Part shown: positions 30,901-40,121 of the stretch, piece by piece | Layout: every line of letters begins with the position of its first letter | Numbering within the stretch: the stretch's first letter is position 1 | Made by a program: the position numbers and the translations under genes | DNA from: Kofleriaceae bacterium | GTDB lineage: Bacteria > Myxococcota_A > Polyangia > Haliangiales > Haliangiaceae | NCBI GenBank assembly: GCA_020633495.1 | Contig: JACKDR010000001.1 | Span: 310,001-374,000 of the forward strand | Reading direction: 5' to 3' | DNA length: 64,000 nt | Notes under the pieces: model-generated | The model's database searches: none | Told to the model about the DNA's origin: nothing | Seen by the model: the letters and a program-made list of their open reading frames with translations, nothing else

Positions 30901-33309
30901 ATGGACGACCGTCAGGCCAAGCGCGACCTGGTGCTCGCGCCGAGCGAGTACGCCTACATGCAGGACGTCACCAAGGGCGTCATCAAGACCTACACCGGGC
31001 CGACGGTGATCAACCCGACCGCGCAGGAGCGGCCGGTGATCTTCGATCCCGCGACCAAGCGCTTCGAACCGTGCACGCTCGACGACGCGGTCCAGCAGAT
31101 CGCGATCGCGCCCGAGGGCTACTACCTGATCCTCAAGAACCCGTCGGACCGCGCCGGCGCCGCCGATCACCCGGTCCCCGGCGGCGTCCACCCGGCGCCG
31201 GAGCTCGACGTCGGCCGCAAGATCAACATCACCGGGCCGTGCGCGTTCGCGCTGTGGCCGGGGCAGATGGTCAAGCTGGTGCAGGGCCACCACCTGCGCT
31301 CGAACCAGTACCTGGTGGTGCGGGTCTACAACGAGGACGAGGCGCGCAAGCACTGGGGCCAGGCGGTGATCAAGCCGGCGGCGCCCGAGGCCGCCGCGCC
31401 CGAGCCCGCCGCCGCGCCCGGCGCCCCCGCCCCCGCCGATCTCGCGGTCGGCAAGCTCTACGTCATCAAGGGCACCGACGTGTCGTTCTACATCCCGCCG
31501 ACCGGCGTCGGCGTCGTGCCCGGCGAGGACGGCTCGTACGTGCGCGACGCGCTGACCCTGCAGCGGCTCGAGTACGGCATCCTGGTCGACCAGGACGGCA
31601 AGAAGCGCTACGAGCGCGGCCCCCAGGTCGTGTTCCCGGCGCCCACCGAGGCGTTCGTGACCCGCGGCGGCCGCCGCACCTTCCGCGACATCGAGCTGTC
31701 CGAGGTCGAGGGCCTGCACGTCAAGGTGATCGCCCCCTACGTCGAGGACGGCCAGGCCCACCGGGAGGGCGACGAGCTGTTCATCACCGGCGCCGAGACC
31801 GCGATCTACTACCCGCGCGAGGAGCACGTCGTCGTGCCGCCGCCCGCCGGCGGCGAGGTCCACCGCGCCACCGCGGTGCCCGCCGGCGAGGGGCGCTACG
31901 TGCTCGGCCGCAAGACCGGCGAGGTCCGCATGGTGCGCGGCCCGGTCATGCTGCTGCCCAACCCGATCGACGAGGTGCTGGTCTTGCGCGCGCTGTCGGA
32001 GCGCGAGTGCGCGACCTGGTACCCGGGCAACGCCGAGGCCGCGGCCTACAACCGGGCGCTGCGCGCGCTCGAGGATCCCGAGCGCCCCGGCGTGATCGCG
32101 GCATCGGCGCGGCCGGCGGCGACCGCGGCGCGCTTCGCCGGCGTGCCGTCGGTCGACCTGTGGGTCGGCTACGCGGTCATGGTCGTCGACAAGCAGGGCG
32201 GCCGGCGCGTCGAGCAGGGGCCGTGCAACCTGCGGCTCGGCTACGACGAGAGCCTCGAGGTCATCCAGCTGTCGACCGGCAAGCCCAAGTCGACCGACCG
32301 GCTGATCGAGACCGTCTTCCTGCGCGTGCTGACCAACAAGATCGGCGACGTCTGCGTGGTCGAGACCCGCGATCACGTCGAGGTCACGCTCGAGTACTCG
32401 ATGCGGGTCAACTTCGAGGGCGACCCGGCGCGCTGGTTCGAGGTCGAGAACTACGTCAAGTTCCTGTGCGACCACGTCCGCTCGGTGCTCAAGGGCGCGG
32501 TCAAGAAGCACGCGATCGAGGGCTTCTACGCGGCGTCGATCGAGATCCTGCGCGACGCCATCCTCGGCCGCGCCGACGCCGAGGGCGGCCGCCCCGGCAT
32601 GCGCTTCGCCGAGAACGGCATGCACGTCACCGACGTCGAGGTCCTCGACGTGTCGATCGAGGACGCCGACATCGCGGCGCTGCTCGGGCAGGCCCAGCAC
32701 GAGGCGGTGCAGGCCAACATCACGCTGCTGCGGGCGCGCCGCGGCCTCGAGCAGACCCAGCAGACCGAGGCGATCGCGCGCGGCGAGGCCGAGGCGCGGG
32801 CCGAGACCGCGCGCCGGCTCGCCGACCTCGAGCTCGAGGCCGCCGCCGACCGGCTGCGGCTGGCGCTGGCCGCGATCCAGGCCGACCTCGAGCAGGCGGC
32901 GCGGGCCCCCGCGACCGCGCGCGCCGCGGCCGCCGACGTCGATCACCAGGCCGAGCTGGCGCGGCGGCGCGATCGCGCCGCGCTCGACGACGAGATCGCG
33001 GCGCGCCGCCAGGCCCTCGCGCTCGACGCCCTGCGCGCCGAGGTCACCGCCGCGGTCGAGCGGTTCGGCGCCGCCCAGGGCGGCTTCAGCGAGGCGCTGC
33101 TGGCGCTGTCCAACCAGGAGGTCCTGGTCAAGGTCGCCGAGGCCATGAGCGTGCAGAGCTTCGTCGGCGGCAAGACCCTGACCGACGTCGTCGACCGGGT
33201 CTTCGCCGGCACGCCGCTGGCCGGGCTGCTCGACCGCGCCCAGGCCCGCGCGGTGCCGAGCAACGGCAACGGCCACGCCCGCGGCGGCCGCCCGCCGGCC
33301 GAGCGGTAG
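30901..33309 (+). CDS. mvp: Bacterial homologue of the major vault protein
   Basis: 802 aa, against about 860 for animal MVP, and the match runs along the whole length. N-terminal beta-repeats: LAPSEYAYMQDV, GPTVINP, EGYYLILKNP, GPCAFALWPGQ, GDELFITGAETAIYYP, YVLGRKTGEVRMVRGP. Shoulder domain (about 470-585): VVETRDHVEVTLEYSMRVNF, KFLCDHVRSVLKGAV, GFYAASIEILRDAILG and MRFAENGMHVTDVEVLDV, each matching the order seen in animal MVP. A long Ala/Arg/Glu cap helix (about 588-720) and a C-terminal cap segment NQEVLVKVAEAMSVQSF...VFAGTPLAGLL follow. An Ala/Pro linker (158-180) interrupts the repeats. In eukaryotes 78 copies build the vault shell. GAGGGGGCC precedes the ATG. Confidence 0.9.
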   Translation: MDDRQAKRDLVLAPSEYAYMQDVTKGVIKTYTGPTVINPTAQERPVIFDPATKRFEPCTLDDAVQQIAIAPEGYYLILKNPSDRAGAADHPVPGGVHPAPELDVGRKINITGPCAFALWPGQMVKLVQGHHLRSNQYLVVRVYNEDEARKHWGQAVIKPAAPEAAAPEPAAAPGAPAPADLAVGKLYVIKGTDVSFYIPPTGVGVVPGEDGSYVRDALTLQRLEYGILVDQDGKKRYERGPQVVFPAPTEAFVTRGGRRTFRDIELSEVEGLHVKVIAPYVEDGQAHREGDELFITGAETAIYYPREEHVVVPPPAGGEVHRATAVPAGEGRYVLGRKTGEVRMVRGPVMLLPNPIDEVLVLRALSERECATWYPGNAEAAAYNRALRALEDPERPGVIAASARPAATAARFAGVPSVDLWVGYAVMVVDKQGGRRVEQGPCNLRLGYDESLEVIQLSTGKPKSTDRLIETVFLRVLTNKIGDVCVVETRDHVEVTLEYSMRVNFEGDPARWFEVENYVKFLCDHVRSVLKGAVKKHAIEGFYAASIEILRDAILGRADAEGGRPGMRFAENGMHVTDVEVLDVSIEDADIAALLGQAQHEAVQANITLLRARRGLEQTQQTEAIARGEAEARAETARRLADLELEAAADRLRLALAAIQADLEQAARAPATARAAAADVDHQAELARRRDRAALDDEIAARRQALALDALRAEVTAAVERFGAAQGGFSEALLALSNQEVLVKVAEAMSVQSFVGGKTLTDVVDRVFAGTPLAGLLDRAQARAVPSNGNGHARGGRPPAER

Positions 33310-33336
33310 GGCCGACCGCGCGCGGTCCCGGCGCCG

Positions 33337-34737
33337 TCAGTTCGCCGGGACCGCGGTGCCGGTCGTCGTCGGGTCGAGCAGGTCGCCGATGTTGTTGACC
33401 TGGCCGTCGCGGGTGCCGAGCTGGCCGGTCTGCCCGCCGAGCCAGTTCCACTCCATGAACTTGACGATCGACGAGTGCTCCATCGTCACGTGCGAGATGT
33501 GGTTGGTCTTGGCGAACGGGCCCAGCGCCATGAACGGCACGCGCACGCCGTAGGGCTGGCAGTCGGCGGTGCTGGTCGGCGGCGGCGGCACGTGGTCGAA
33601 GTAGCCGCCGCCCTCGTCGTAGGTCAGCAGGATCAGCGTGTCGTCGGCGTACGTCGCGCTGTTGGAGATCGCGTCGACGACCTGCTGGGTCGCGGCGACG
33701 CCCGACGAGATGTCGACCTGGAAGCCCGAGTGCTCGGTGAGGAACCCGATCTGCTTGATGTACGAGATCGCCGGCAGCGTGCCGTCGGTGACGTCGGTGT
33801 AGAACTGGGTCAGGTCCTGGAAGTGGGCCGGGTCGTTCTGCAGCGTCGGGTAGTACTGGAACGGCACGTCGGTGGGGTCGTAGATGCACGGGTAGAACGC
33901 GAAGTTCACCGGGCACGCCGGATCCGCCAGCGGGCAGGTGCCGTTGGCGACCGCGTCGAGCATCACCTGGTAGCCGCCGCCGTACCACGTCCACGGCACG
34001 TCGCACTGCTCGAGCAGATCGCCGATCGTCGGGTCGTCGTAGTCCTGCGGGTTCGACGAGCCGACGCCGCAGTTGCTGCCGATCGACGTGGTCTGGACCT
34101 CGTTGTCCTTGAAGACGAAGCCGGCGCGGGCGAAGTACATGTCGTTCGACGAGCTGGCGCCGAGCACCGGCTGGAAGTAGCGGTCGGCCAGGGCGCCGGT
34201 GCCGGCGAGCGTGTGGTACGGGGCCACCGGGCCGGACGTCGTCGCGATCGCGAAGTTGTTGGGCGACGCGCACAGGGCCTCGCCGGTGACGAAGCCGTCC
34301 ATGAGGCCGCCGTTGACCTCGAGGATGTTGCAGTCGTAGTTGTGGTTGGGATCGAAGCCGCGGTGCTGGGCGTCGTCGAGGACCAGCGGCGACGCGCCCA
34401 TCGGCTCGGTCGCCGGCGCCGCCTCGCAGCACGACGGCCCGGTCGTGCACGTCGGCTCCGAGCCGGGCGCCGCGGTGCAGTAGTTGCCGAAGTAGGTGTC
34501 GAACGACTGGTTCTCCTGGATGATGACCACCAGGTGGGCGATGTTCGACGACGTCGCGCCGGCCACCCCCGGGCAGGTCAGCGGCGTCGGGGTCGGCGTC
34601 TCGACCACGCACGGCCCGGGCGGCGCGTCCGCGACGGTCGCGTCGGGCCGGGGCGCGGCGTCGGGGCTCGCGGCGTCGTCGCCGCCGCAGCCGCAGATCA
34701 CGAGGGCGAGCAGGACCGGACAGGCCAGGCGCTTCAT
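33337..34737 (-). CDS. Phosphoesterase family lipoprotein (phospholipase C / acid phosphatase type)
   Basis: 466 aa. Lipobox VICGC (about residue 16), Pro/Asp linker, then a PF04185-type domain: VVIIQENQSFDTYFG with the metal-binding Glu/Asn and nucleophile region, PNHNYDCNI, PAISYIKQIGFLTEHSG, and TYDEGGGYFDHVPPP with Asp-Glu and His ligands. The family removes phosphate or phospho-head groups from phospholipids or other esters. Many Cys suggest a disulfide-bonded secreted enzyme. Substrate unknown. It converges on the vault gene, with 27 nt between stops. The promoter box is 6 nt upstream. Confidence 0.87.
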   Translation of the reverse strand: MKRLACPVLLALVICGCGGDDAASPDAAPRPDATVADAPPGPCVVETPTPTPLTCPGVAGATSSNIAHLVVIIQENQSFDTYFGNYCTAAPGSEPTCTTGPSCCEAAPATEPMGASPLVLDDAQHRGFDPNHNYDCNILEVNGGLMDGFVTGEALCASPNNFAIATTSGPVAPYHTLAGTGALADRYFQPVLGASSSNDMYFARAGFVFKDNEVQTTSIGSNCGVGSSNPQDYDDPTIGDLLEQCDVPWTWYGGGYQVMLDAVANGTCPLADPACPVNFAFYPCIYDPTDVPFQYYPTLQNDPAHFQDLTQFYTDVTDGTLPAISYIKQIGFLTEHSGFQVDISSGVAATQQVVDAISNSATYADDTLILLTYDEGGGYFDHVPPPPTSTADCQPYGVRVPFMALGPFAKTNHISHVTMEHSSIVKFMEWNWLGGQTGQLGTRDGQVNNIGDLLDPTTTGTAVPAN

Positions 34738-34743
34738 CCCACC

Positions 34744-34749
34744 ATCCTA
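34744..34749 (-). promoter_or_regulatory. -10-like TAGGAT box of the phosphoesterase gene
   Basis: TAGGAT followed by GGTGGG and the ATG at 34737. GGTGGG could also serve weakly as a ribosome site. Confidence 0.5.
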
Positions 34750-34791
34750 TGCGAGCCCGGCGCCCTTGTCGCGGTAGGGCATGGTGGGGGG

Positions 34792-35898
34792 TCAGTCCCC
34801 CGGCGCGTCGGCGTCGATCGTCAGCGGCCGGGCCGCCTGCAGGTCGCCGGCGCGGCCGGTGTGGTCGAGGGCGTCGCGCAGCGGCCGCAGCTCGGCGTCG
34901 CCGTCGAACCGCTCGAGCATGCGGTCGCGATCGAGCCGGCTCGACGCCTCGACCAGCAGCGTCGCGACGTCGGCCTCGCTGGCGCCGCCGCGCAGCGCCA
35001 GCAGCGCGTCGCGGTAGACCGGATCGCCGAACCACTTGGCGCCGCCCTGGGCCCGCGCGTAGGCGTCGCGCGCGCCGTCGAGGTCGCCGGCGCGCTCGAG
35101 CACCTCGCCCTGGTAGTAGCGCGACATGCCCTGGACGTAGTCGCCGCCGGCGTCCCAGGCGCGCAGCGCCGCCTCGTCGTCGCCGAGGAAGAACGCGACG
35201 TCGCCGTAGCGGGCCTGGTAGCCACGGTACTTGGAGTCGCCGGGCAGCCGCCCGGCCAGCAGCTCGTCCCACACCGCGCGCGCGTCCTCGTAGCGGCCGA
35301 GCTGGGCGTAGACGTCGGCCAGCTCCTCGAGCGCGGCCTGGGCGTGCAGGCGATCCTCGATCGAGTCGCGCTGCGCCGCGGTGGCGCGCAGCGCCGCGAT
35401 CCGGCGCTCGAGCTCGGCGAGGTCGGCGACCGCGTCGCGATCCCGGGCCGCCAGATCCTTCATCAGCCCCGCCAGGTCCGCGGCCTCCTCGAGCGACGGC
35501 AGGCGGACCTCCATCGTGACCTGGGCCCGGGCCCGCCCGCCCCCGTCCTCGACCACGACGCCGACCGCGAAGCGCCCCGGCTTGCCGGGCGCGACCCAGG
35601 TCGCGGCGCCGCCGCCGTCGTCGGTGAGCCGGCCGCGGGTGGCCACCCAGCTCCACCGGACCGCGCCGGCGCGGCCGGTGCCGCGCCGGACCTCGGCGGT
35701 CAGCGCCACCGGCTGGCCGACGACGACGTGCAGCGGCGCGGCGCGCAGCGCGACCTCGAGGCCGGCGCCGGCGACCGGCTGGACCCGCGCCGGCGCGCGT
35801 GGCGCCGCGGCCTGGCCGCCGGCGCGGTGGCGCCACAAGACGACCAGGGCGATCGCCGCGGCGATCACCGCGGCGCCGACCGCGAGGCGACGCGCCAT
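34792..35898 (-). CDS. Membrane-anchored protein with Ig-like and TPR-like regions
   Basis: 368 aa. N-terminal TM helix (residues 5-22), then a PKD/Ig-like beta domain (about 45-135: VVGQPVALTAEVR, ATWVAPGKPGRFAVGVVV), then helices with tandem TPR-like motifs (ALEELADVYAQLGRYEDARAV, GEVLERAGDLDGARDAYARA). It probably acts as a periplasmic scaffold. Its ATG shares one base with the stop of the upstream lipase gene (TGATG), so the two are translationally coupled and likely work together. Confidence 0.7.
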   Translation of the reverse strand: MARRLAVGAAVIAAAIALVVLWRHRAGGQAAAPRAPARVQPVAGAGLEVALRAAPLHVVVGQPVALTAEVRRGTGRAGAVRWSWVATRGRLTDDGGGAATWVAPGKPGRFAVGVVVEDGGGRARAQVTMEVRLPSLEEAADLAGLMKDLAARDRDAVADLAELERRIAALRATAAQRDSIEDRLHAQAALEELADVYAQLGRYEDARAVWDELLAGRLPGDSKYRGYQARYGDVAFFLGDDEAALRAWDAGGDYVQGMSRYYQGEVLERAGDLDGARDAYARAQGGAKWFGDPVYRDALLALRGGASEADVATLLVEASSRLDRDRMLERFDGDAELRPLRDALDHTGRAGDLQAARPLTIDADAPGD

Positions 35899-37934
35899 CA
35901 GGAACCGGCGGGCGTGTTGGCGTGGATCCAGGTGACGAACGTGTTCTTGAGCGAGCTCGACAGCACCGTGTGCAGCTCGTTGTAGTCGTTCGAGGCCCAG
36001 CCGTTCCAGTACGTCGGCGCCAGCGTCGGGTAGTTCGAGCTGCAGCTGCCGTCCTCGGCGTTGGAGCTGAGGCCGGTCGCGACGCCGAGCGCCGAGTCGG
36101 TGTTGATGAACGACGGGCTGTACTTGAGGCGCAGCTTGAACGTGCCGCACAGCGAGGCATCCTCGTCGGTGTTGACGTCGGCGGCGACCATGTAGCGCGA
36201 GCCGGCGTTGCAGTCGCGCTGGCCGCCGTTCCAGTCGCGATCCTCGGAGCAGAACAGGCCGGTGTACTCGAAGTCGAAGAGCTTGCCCGAGCCCTGCTTG
36301 GCGTAGCCGCCGCTGGCGTTGGCGTCGCCGAACGCGACCGCGTAGCGGGGCAGCACGGTCGGCCAGCCGACGCTGTTGTAGTAGCCGTCGTGGTACGCGG
36401 TCGTGACCGAGCACGACGAGTTCTCGGGCTCCCAGCTGCAGTCGCAGCTCGACACCCGCAGCGTCATCATGTCGGCCGCCGGGTTCGAGAACAGCTGCTT
36501 GTACTGCGGGTCGCTCGCGTCCTTGTTGCACAGCACCAGGTTCTGGATGCCGCGGTCGCCGCGGCCCAGGTTGGCGCCGGTCTGCGGCGAGTCGACCGAG
36601 TACCAGGCGGTCAGCTTCGACTGCACGCTCCAGTTGTTGTTGGCGATCGTGCTGCGGACGACGACGCCGCCCATCGAGACCCCGGCGAGCTGCAGCCGCC
36701 GGTTGCCCTGGCGCCCGTAGGCGTCGTTGACCCAGCGGCCGACCTCGTCGTTGAACGACGGCAGCCGCTGGTTGCCGTCGCCGAACTTGCCGATCGCGAT
36801 CGTGCGGCCCTCGGCGAGCAGCTGCCGGGCCAGGTCCCCGAGCAGGACCATGTACTCGGCGGTCGACGACTCGTTGAGCGGATCGAAGCCGGTGACCAGC
36901 AGCGTCGTGTCGGCGACCGCGCCGCTGGCCGACCAGTAGTCGAGCTTCGAGGTGCCGACGCCGTAGTACGGCGTGAAGCGGGTCGCCACCGCCGGCGCCG
37001 GGGTCAGGTCGGCGCGGCGGATGAAGTGGTAGGTGCCGTGGGTGACGTCGGTGATCGACGACAGCGGGATCGATGCGACGTCGTAGCCCTGGGTGTCGCC
37101 CATGAACGAGGCCGCGCCGTACAGCGAGGCGCCGGCGCAGTTGTTGACGCCCCAGCTCCAGTCGCCGGCGCCGGTGGTGACCTCGACCCACGACCACGCG
37201 CCGCTCGACGCGCAGTACACCGACTGGCCGTACTTGATGTGCTGCCGGACCCGGGCCGGGCTGTAGAAGCCGTCCTTGGCGTTGACGTAGATCGCCGAGG
37301 CGCCGGGCCGATAGAAGCTGCGCGCCGAGCTCGACGCCACGGTCGCGTTGTAGCTGACCTGCTGGGCGACGGTGTCGACGTCCTCCTGCAGGCCGATGGT
37401 CGCCGACAGCCCCATGTTCGAGGCGTAGCCGGTGGCCATGTTGCCGTAGTGGGTCTCGAAGTGACCGTCGGCGAACAGCTTGAGCTCGAACGACGCGCCG
37501 GCGCCGCTGGTCTGGCCGTAGTGGTAGACGCCGTACCACTCGATCACGAACGCGCTGCCCGAAACGCCGGTGTAGATCGACCCGCCGGCGCTGGGGTTCC
37601 AGTCGTCCCACAGGACCGCGATCGACGGCCCCGGCAGCGCGCCGCCGTTGGGCCCGAGCGCGCCGTTGGAGAACGGCGCCGCGGTGTTGCTGCCGAACGT
37701 GACGGTGCCGTTGCTCGACACCGAGACCTGCGTGAAGCTGCGCCCCCAGTACGGGAACGCCCACGGCAGGTTGACCACCGCGGCGCAGTCGTCACAGGTC
37801 GACACCGCGGCCAGCTGGGTCGGCGCGTAGCTGTACGCGTACGCCGGCGTGCCGGTCGAGTAGCTCGCGTGCGCGACCCCCGTCGCCCCCACCCCGATCC
37901 CCACGATGATGGCCAGGTTCAGCAGGTGACGCAT
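35898..37934 (-). CDS. Secreted lipase-like alpha/beta hydrolase
   Basis: 678 aa. Signal peptide ending about AHA (residue 23). The N-terminal half (about 45-200) is a beta-sandwich rich in Trp/Tyr (LPWAFPYWG, FVIEWYGVYHYG, FELKLFADGHFETHYG) that may bind a surface or polymer. The C-terminal half carries the hydrolase: LLVTGFDPLNES, nucleophile elbow GVSMGGVV (about 416), WYSVDSPQ (about 447), with many Cys pairs. GC content and codon bias are slightly lower than neighbours. Lipase is the best guess; peptidase or esterase remain possible. It is the first gene of a two-gene unit. Confidence 0.7.
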   Translation of the reverse strand: MRHLLNLAIIVGIGVGATGVAHASYSTGTPAYAYSYAPTQLAAVSTCDDCAAVVNLPWAFPYWGRSFTQVSVSSNGTVTFGSNTAAPFSNGALGPNGGALPGPSIAVLWDDWNPSAGGSIYTGVSGSAFVIEWYGVYHYGQTSGAGASFELKLFADGHFETHYGNMATGYASNMGLSATIGLQEDVDTVAQQVSYNATVASSSARSFYRPGASAIYVNAKDGFYSPARVRQHIKYGQSVYCASSGAWSWVEVTTGAGDWSWGVNNCAGASLYGAASFMGDTQGYDVASIPLSSITDVTHGTYHFIRRADLTPAPAVATRFTPYYGVGTSKLDYWSASGAVADTTLLVTGFDPLNESSTAEYMVLLGDLARQLLAEGRTIAIGKFGDGNQRLPSFNDEVGRWVNDAYGRQGNRRLQLAGVSMGGVVVRSTIANNNWSVQSKLTAWYSVDSPQTGANLGRGDRGIQNLVLCNKDASDPQYKQLFSNPAADMMTLRVSSCDCSWEPENSSCSVTTAYHDGYYNSVGWPTVLPRYAVAFGDANASGGYAKQGSGKLFDFEYTGLFCSEDRDWNGGQRDCNAGSRYMVAADVNTDEDASLCGTFKLRLKYSPSFINTDSALGVATGLSSNAEDGSCSSNYPTLAPTYWNGWASNDYNELHTVLSSSLKNTFVTWIHANTPAGS

Positions 37935-38025
37935 GGGTCAGTCCCCATCGCAACTGCTGTTCCGGATTCGCAAATACTGGTGTTCACCTCACAATCTTCA
38001 CGGCCGCGGCCGCGGCTCGTGGCAA

Positions 38026-38059
38026 GGCTGTTCAAGTACTGCACAGATCTTGAACAGCC
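38026..38059. promoter_or_regulatory. Inverted repeat GGCTGTTCAAG / CTTGAACAGCC, candidate operator
   Basis: Two perfect 11-bp arms separated by 12 bp, with further partial half-sites (CTGTTCC near 37961, TGTTCAC near 37980, ATGAACAGCT at 38071). It lies about 90 bp upstream of the lipase gene, in DNA with markedly lower GC than the surroundings, and just past the FMN reductase stop. Confidence 0.5.
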
Positions 38060-38082
38060 GCGATCAAGTCATGAACAGCTCG

Positions 38083-38676
38083 TCACCCGGGCTGGACAGC
38101 GCGCTGACCCGCGCGCAAGGCCGCCAGCGCCCCGGTCCAGCGCCCCAGCTCGTCGAGCATGCCCGCCGCCGCCTTGGCCTGGACCTCGCCGGGATCGAAG
38201 CGGCCCTCGGCGTCGAGGTGCTGGCTGAAGAACGGCACCGCCACCGCCTCGGGCACCGGCATCATCTTGAGCGAGGTCACCACCGCCTTGGTCATCTGCA
38301 CCGAGCGGGTCCCGGCGGACACGCCGCCGTAGGACACGAACCCGACCGGCAGGTACGCCCACTCGTGGGACAGGTAGTCGAGGGCGTTGAGCAGCGCCGG
38401 CGGCATCGCGAAGTTGTACTCGGGCGTGACCAGGACCAGCGCGTCGGCGGCCAGGACCGTCTCGCTCCACGCCCGGGTGTGCGCGTGCTCGTACTTCTTC
38501 AGGCGCGGGTGGTGCGGCTCGTCGTAGGCGGGCAGCGCGACCTCGGCGAGATCGACGAGGCGCGGGGTGAAGTGGCCGTGGGCGCGGACCTGATCGAGGA
38601 CCCAGGCAGCGACCGCGGGCCCCTTGCGGCCCGGCCGGGTGCTGGTGACGACGACGTGGAGGCTGGGAGCTGGCAT
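38083..38676 (-). CDS. NAD(P)H-dependent FMN reductase family protein
   Basis: 197 aa flavodoxin-like fold. The FMN-binding phosphate loop is VVTSTRPGRKGPAVA (about 9-23), and the second flavin segment VLVTPEYNFAMPPALLNALDYL (about 81-102) is the family hallmark, followed by VGFVSYGGVSAG. It reduces FMN, or quinones and azo/chromate-type acceptors, using NAD(P)H in the cytosol. TAGGTT lies 6 nt before the ATG. Confidence 0.92.
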   Translation of the reverse strand: MPAPSLHVVVTSTRPGRKGPAVAAWVLDQVRAHGHFTPRLVDLAEVALPAYDEPHHPRLKKYEHAHTRAWSETVLAADALVLVTPEYNFAMPPALLNALDYLSHEWAYLPVGFVSYGGVSAGTRSVQMTKAVVTSLKMMPVPEAVAVPFFSQHLDAEGRFDPGEVQAKAAAGMLDELGRWTGALAALRAGQRAVQPG

Positions 38677-38682
38677 GCGCTC

Positions 38683-38688
38683 AACCTA
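38683..38688 (-). promoter_or_regulatory. -10-like TAGGTT box, leaderless promoter of the FMN reductase gene
   Basis: TAGGTT followed by GAGCGC and the ATG at 38676; no Shine-Dalgarno. Confidence 0.5.
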
Positions 38689-38776
38689 GTGCCGCCGGCC
38701 GGCCACCGACAGGCCGCGCCCGTGAACACACCGTTCCACCCCCCGCTCCCGCCCACCAGCGGCCCGGCGCCTCCGG

Positions 38777-39889
<1,113 letters not shown>

Positions 39890-40110
39890 GAGCTGCTCCT
39901 GTGCGTGGGGGGAGGGGCCGCGCGCCGGCCCGCGGCCGCGACATCGCGCCGCGTGCGGCAGCCCGACGCGGCGAGCCTACACCGACCCGGCCGGCGACGT
40001 GACCGGGGCGTGACCGAGCTGACCGGCGCGTGACCGCGCCGCGACCGCGCCGGCGCCGACCGTGGCCGAGACCGCGCGCCGCGGTGACCGACCACGGTGC
40101 CGCGGCCGCC

Positions 40111-40116
40111 TAGGGT
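40111..40116 (+). promoter_or_regulatory. -10-like TAGGGT box, leaderless promoter of the B12 radical-SAM gene
   Basis: TAGGGT followed by 5 nt and the ATG at 40122; no purine-rich ribosome site. The preceding intergenic DNA holds five copies of CGTGACCG-like sequence without a clear role. Confidence 0.5.
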
Positions 40117-40121
40117 TGGCC

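Noticed and set aside
35898..37934. Lipase gene as recent foreign DNA because of lower GC and many AAC/TAC codons
   Set aside because: The protein is rich in Asn, Tyr and Ser, which explains much of the shift; third positions are still mostly G/C.
39890..40121. CGTGACCG repeats upstream of the radical-SAM gene as an operator array
   Set aside because: Spacing is irregular and the motif is expected by chance in this base composition.
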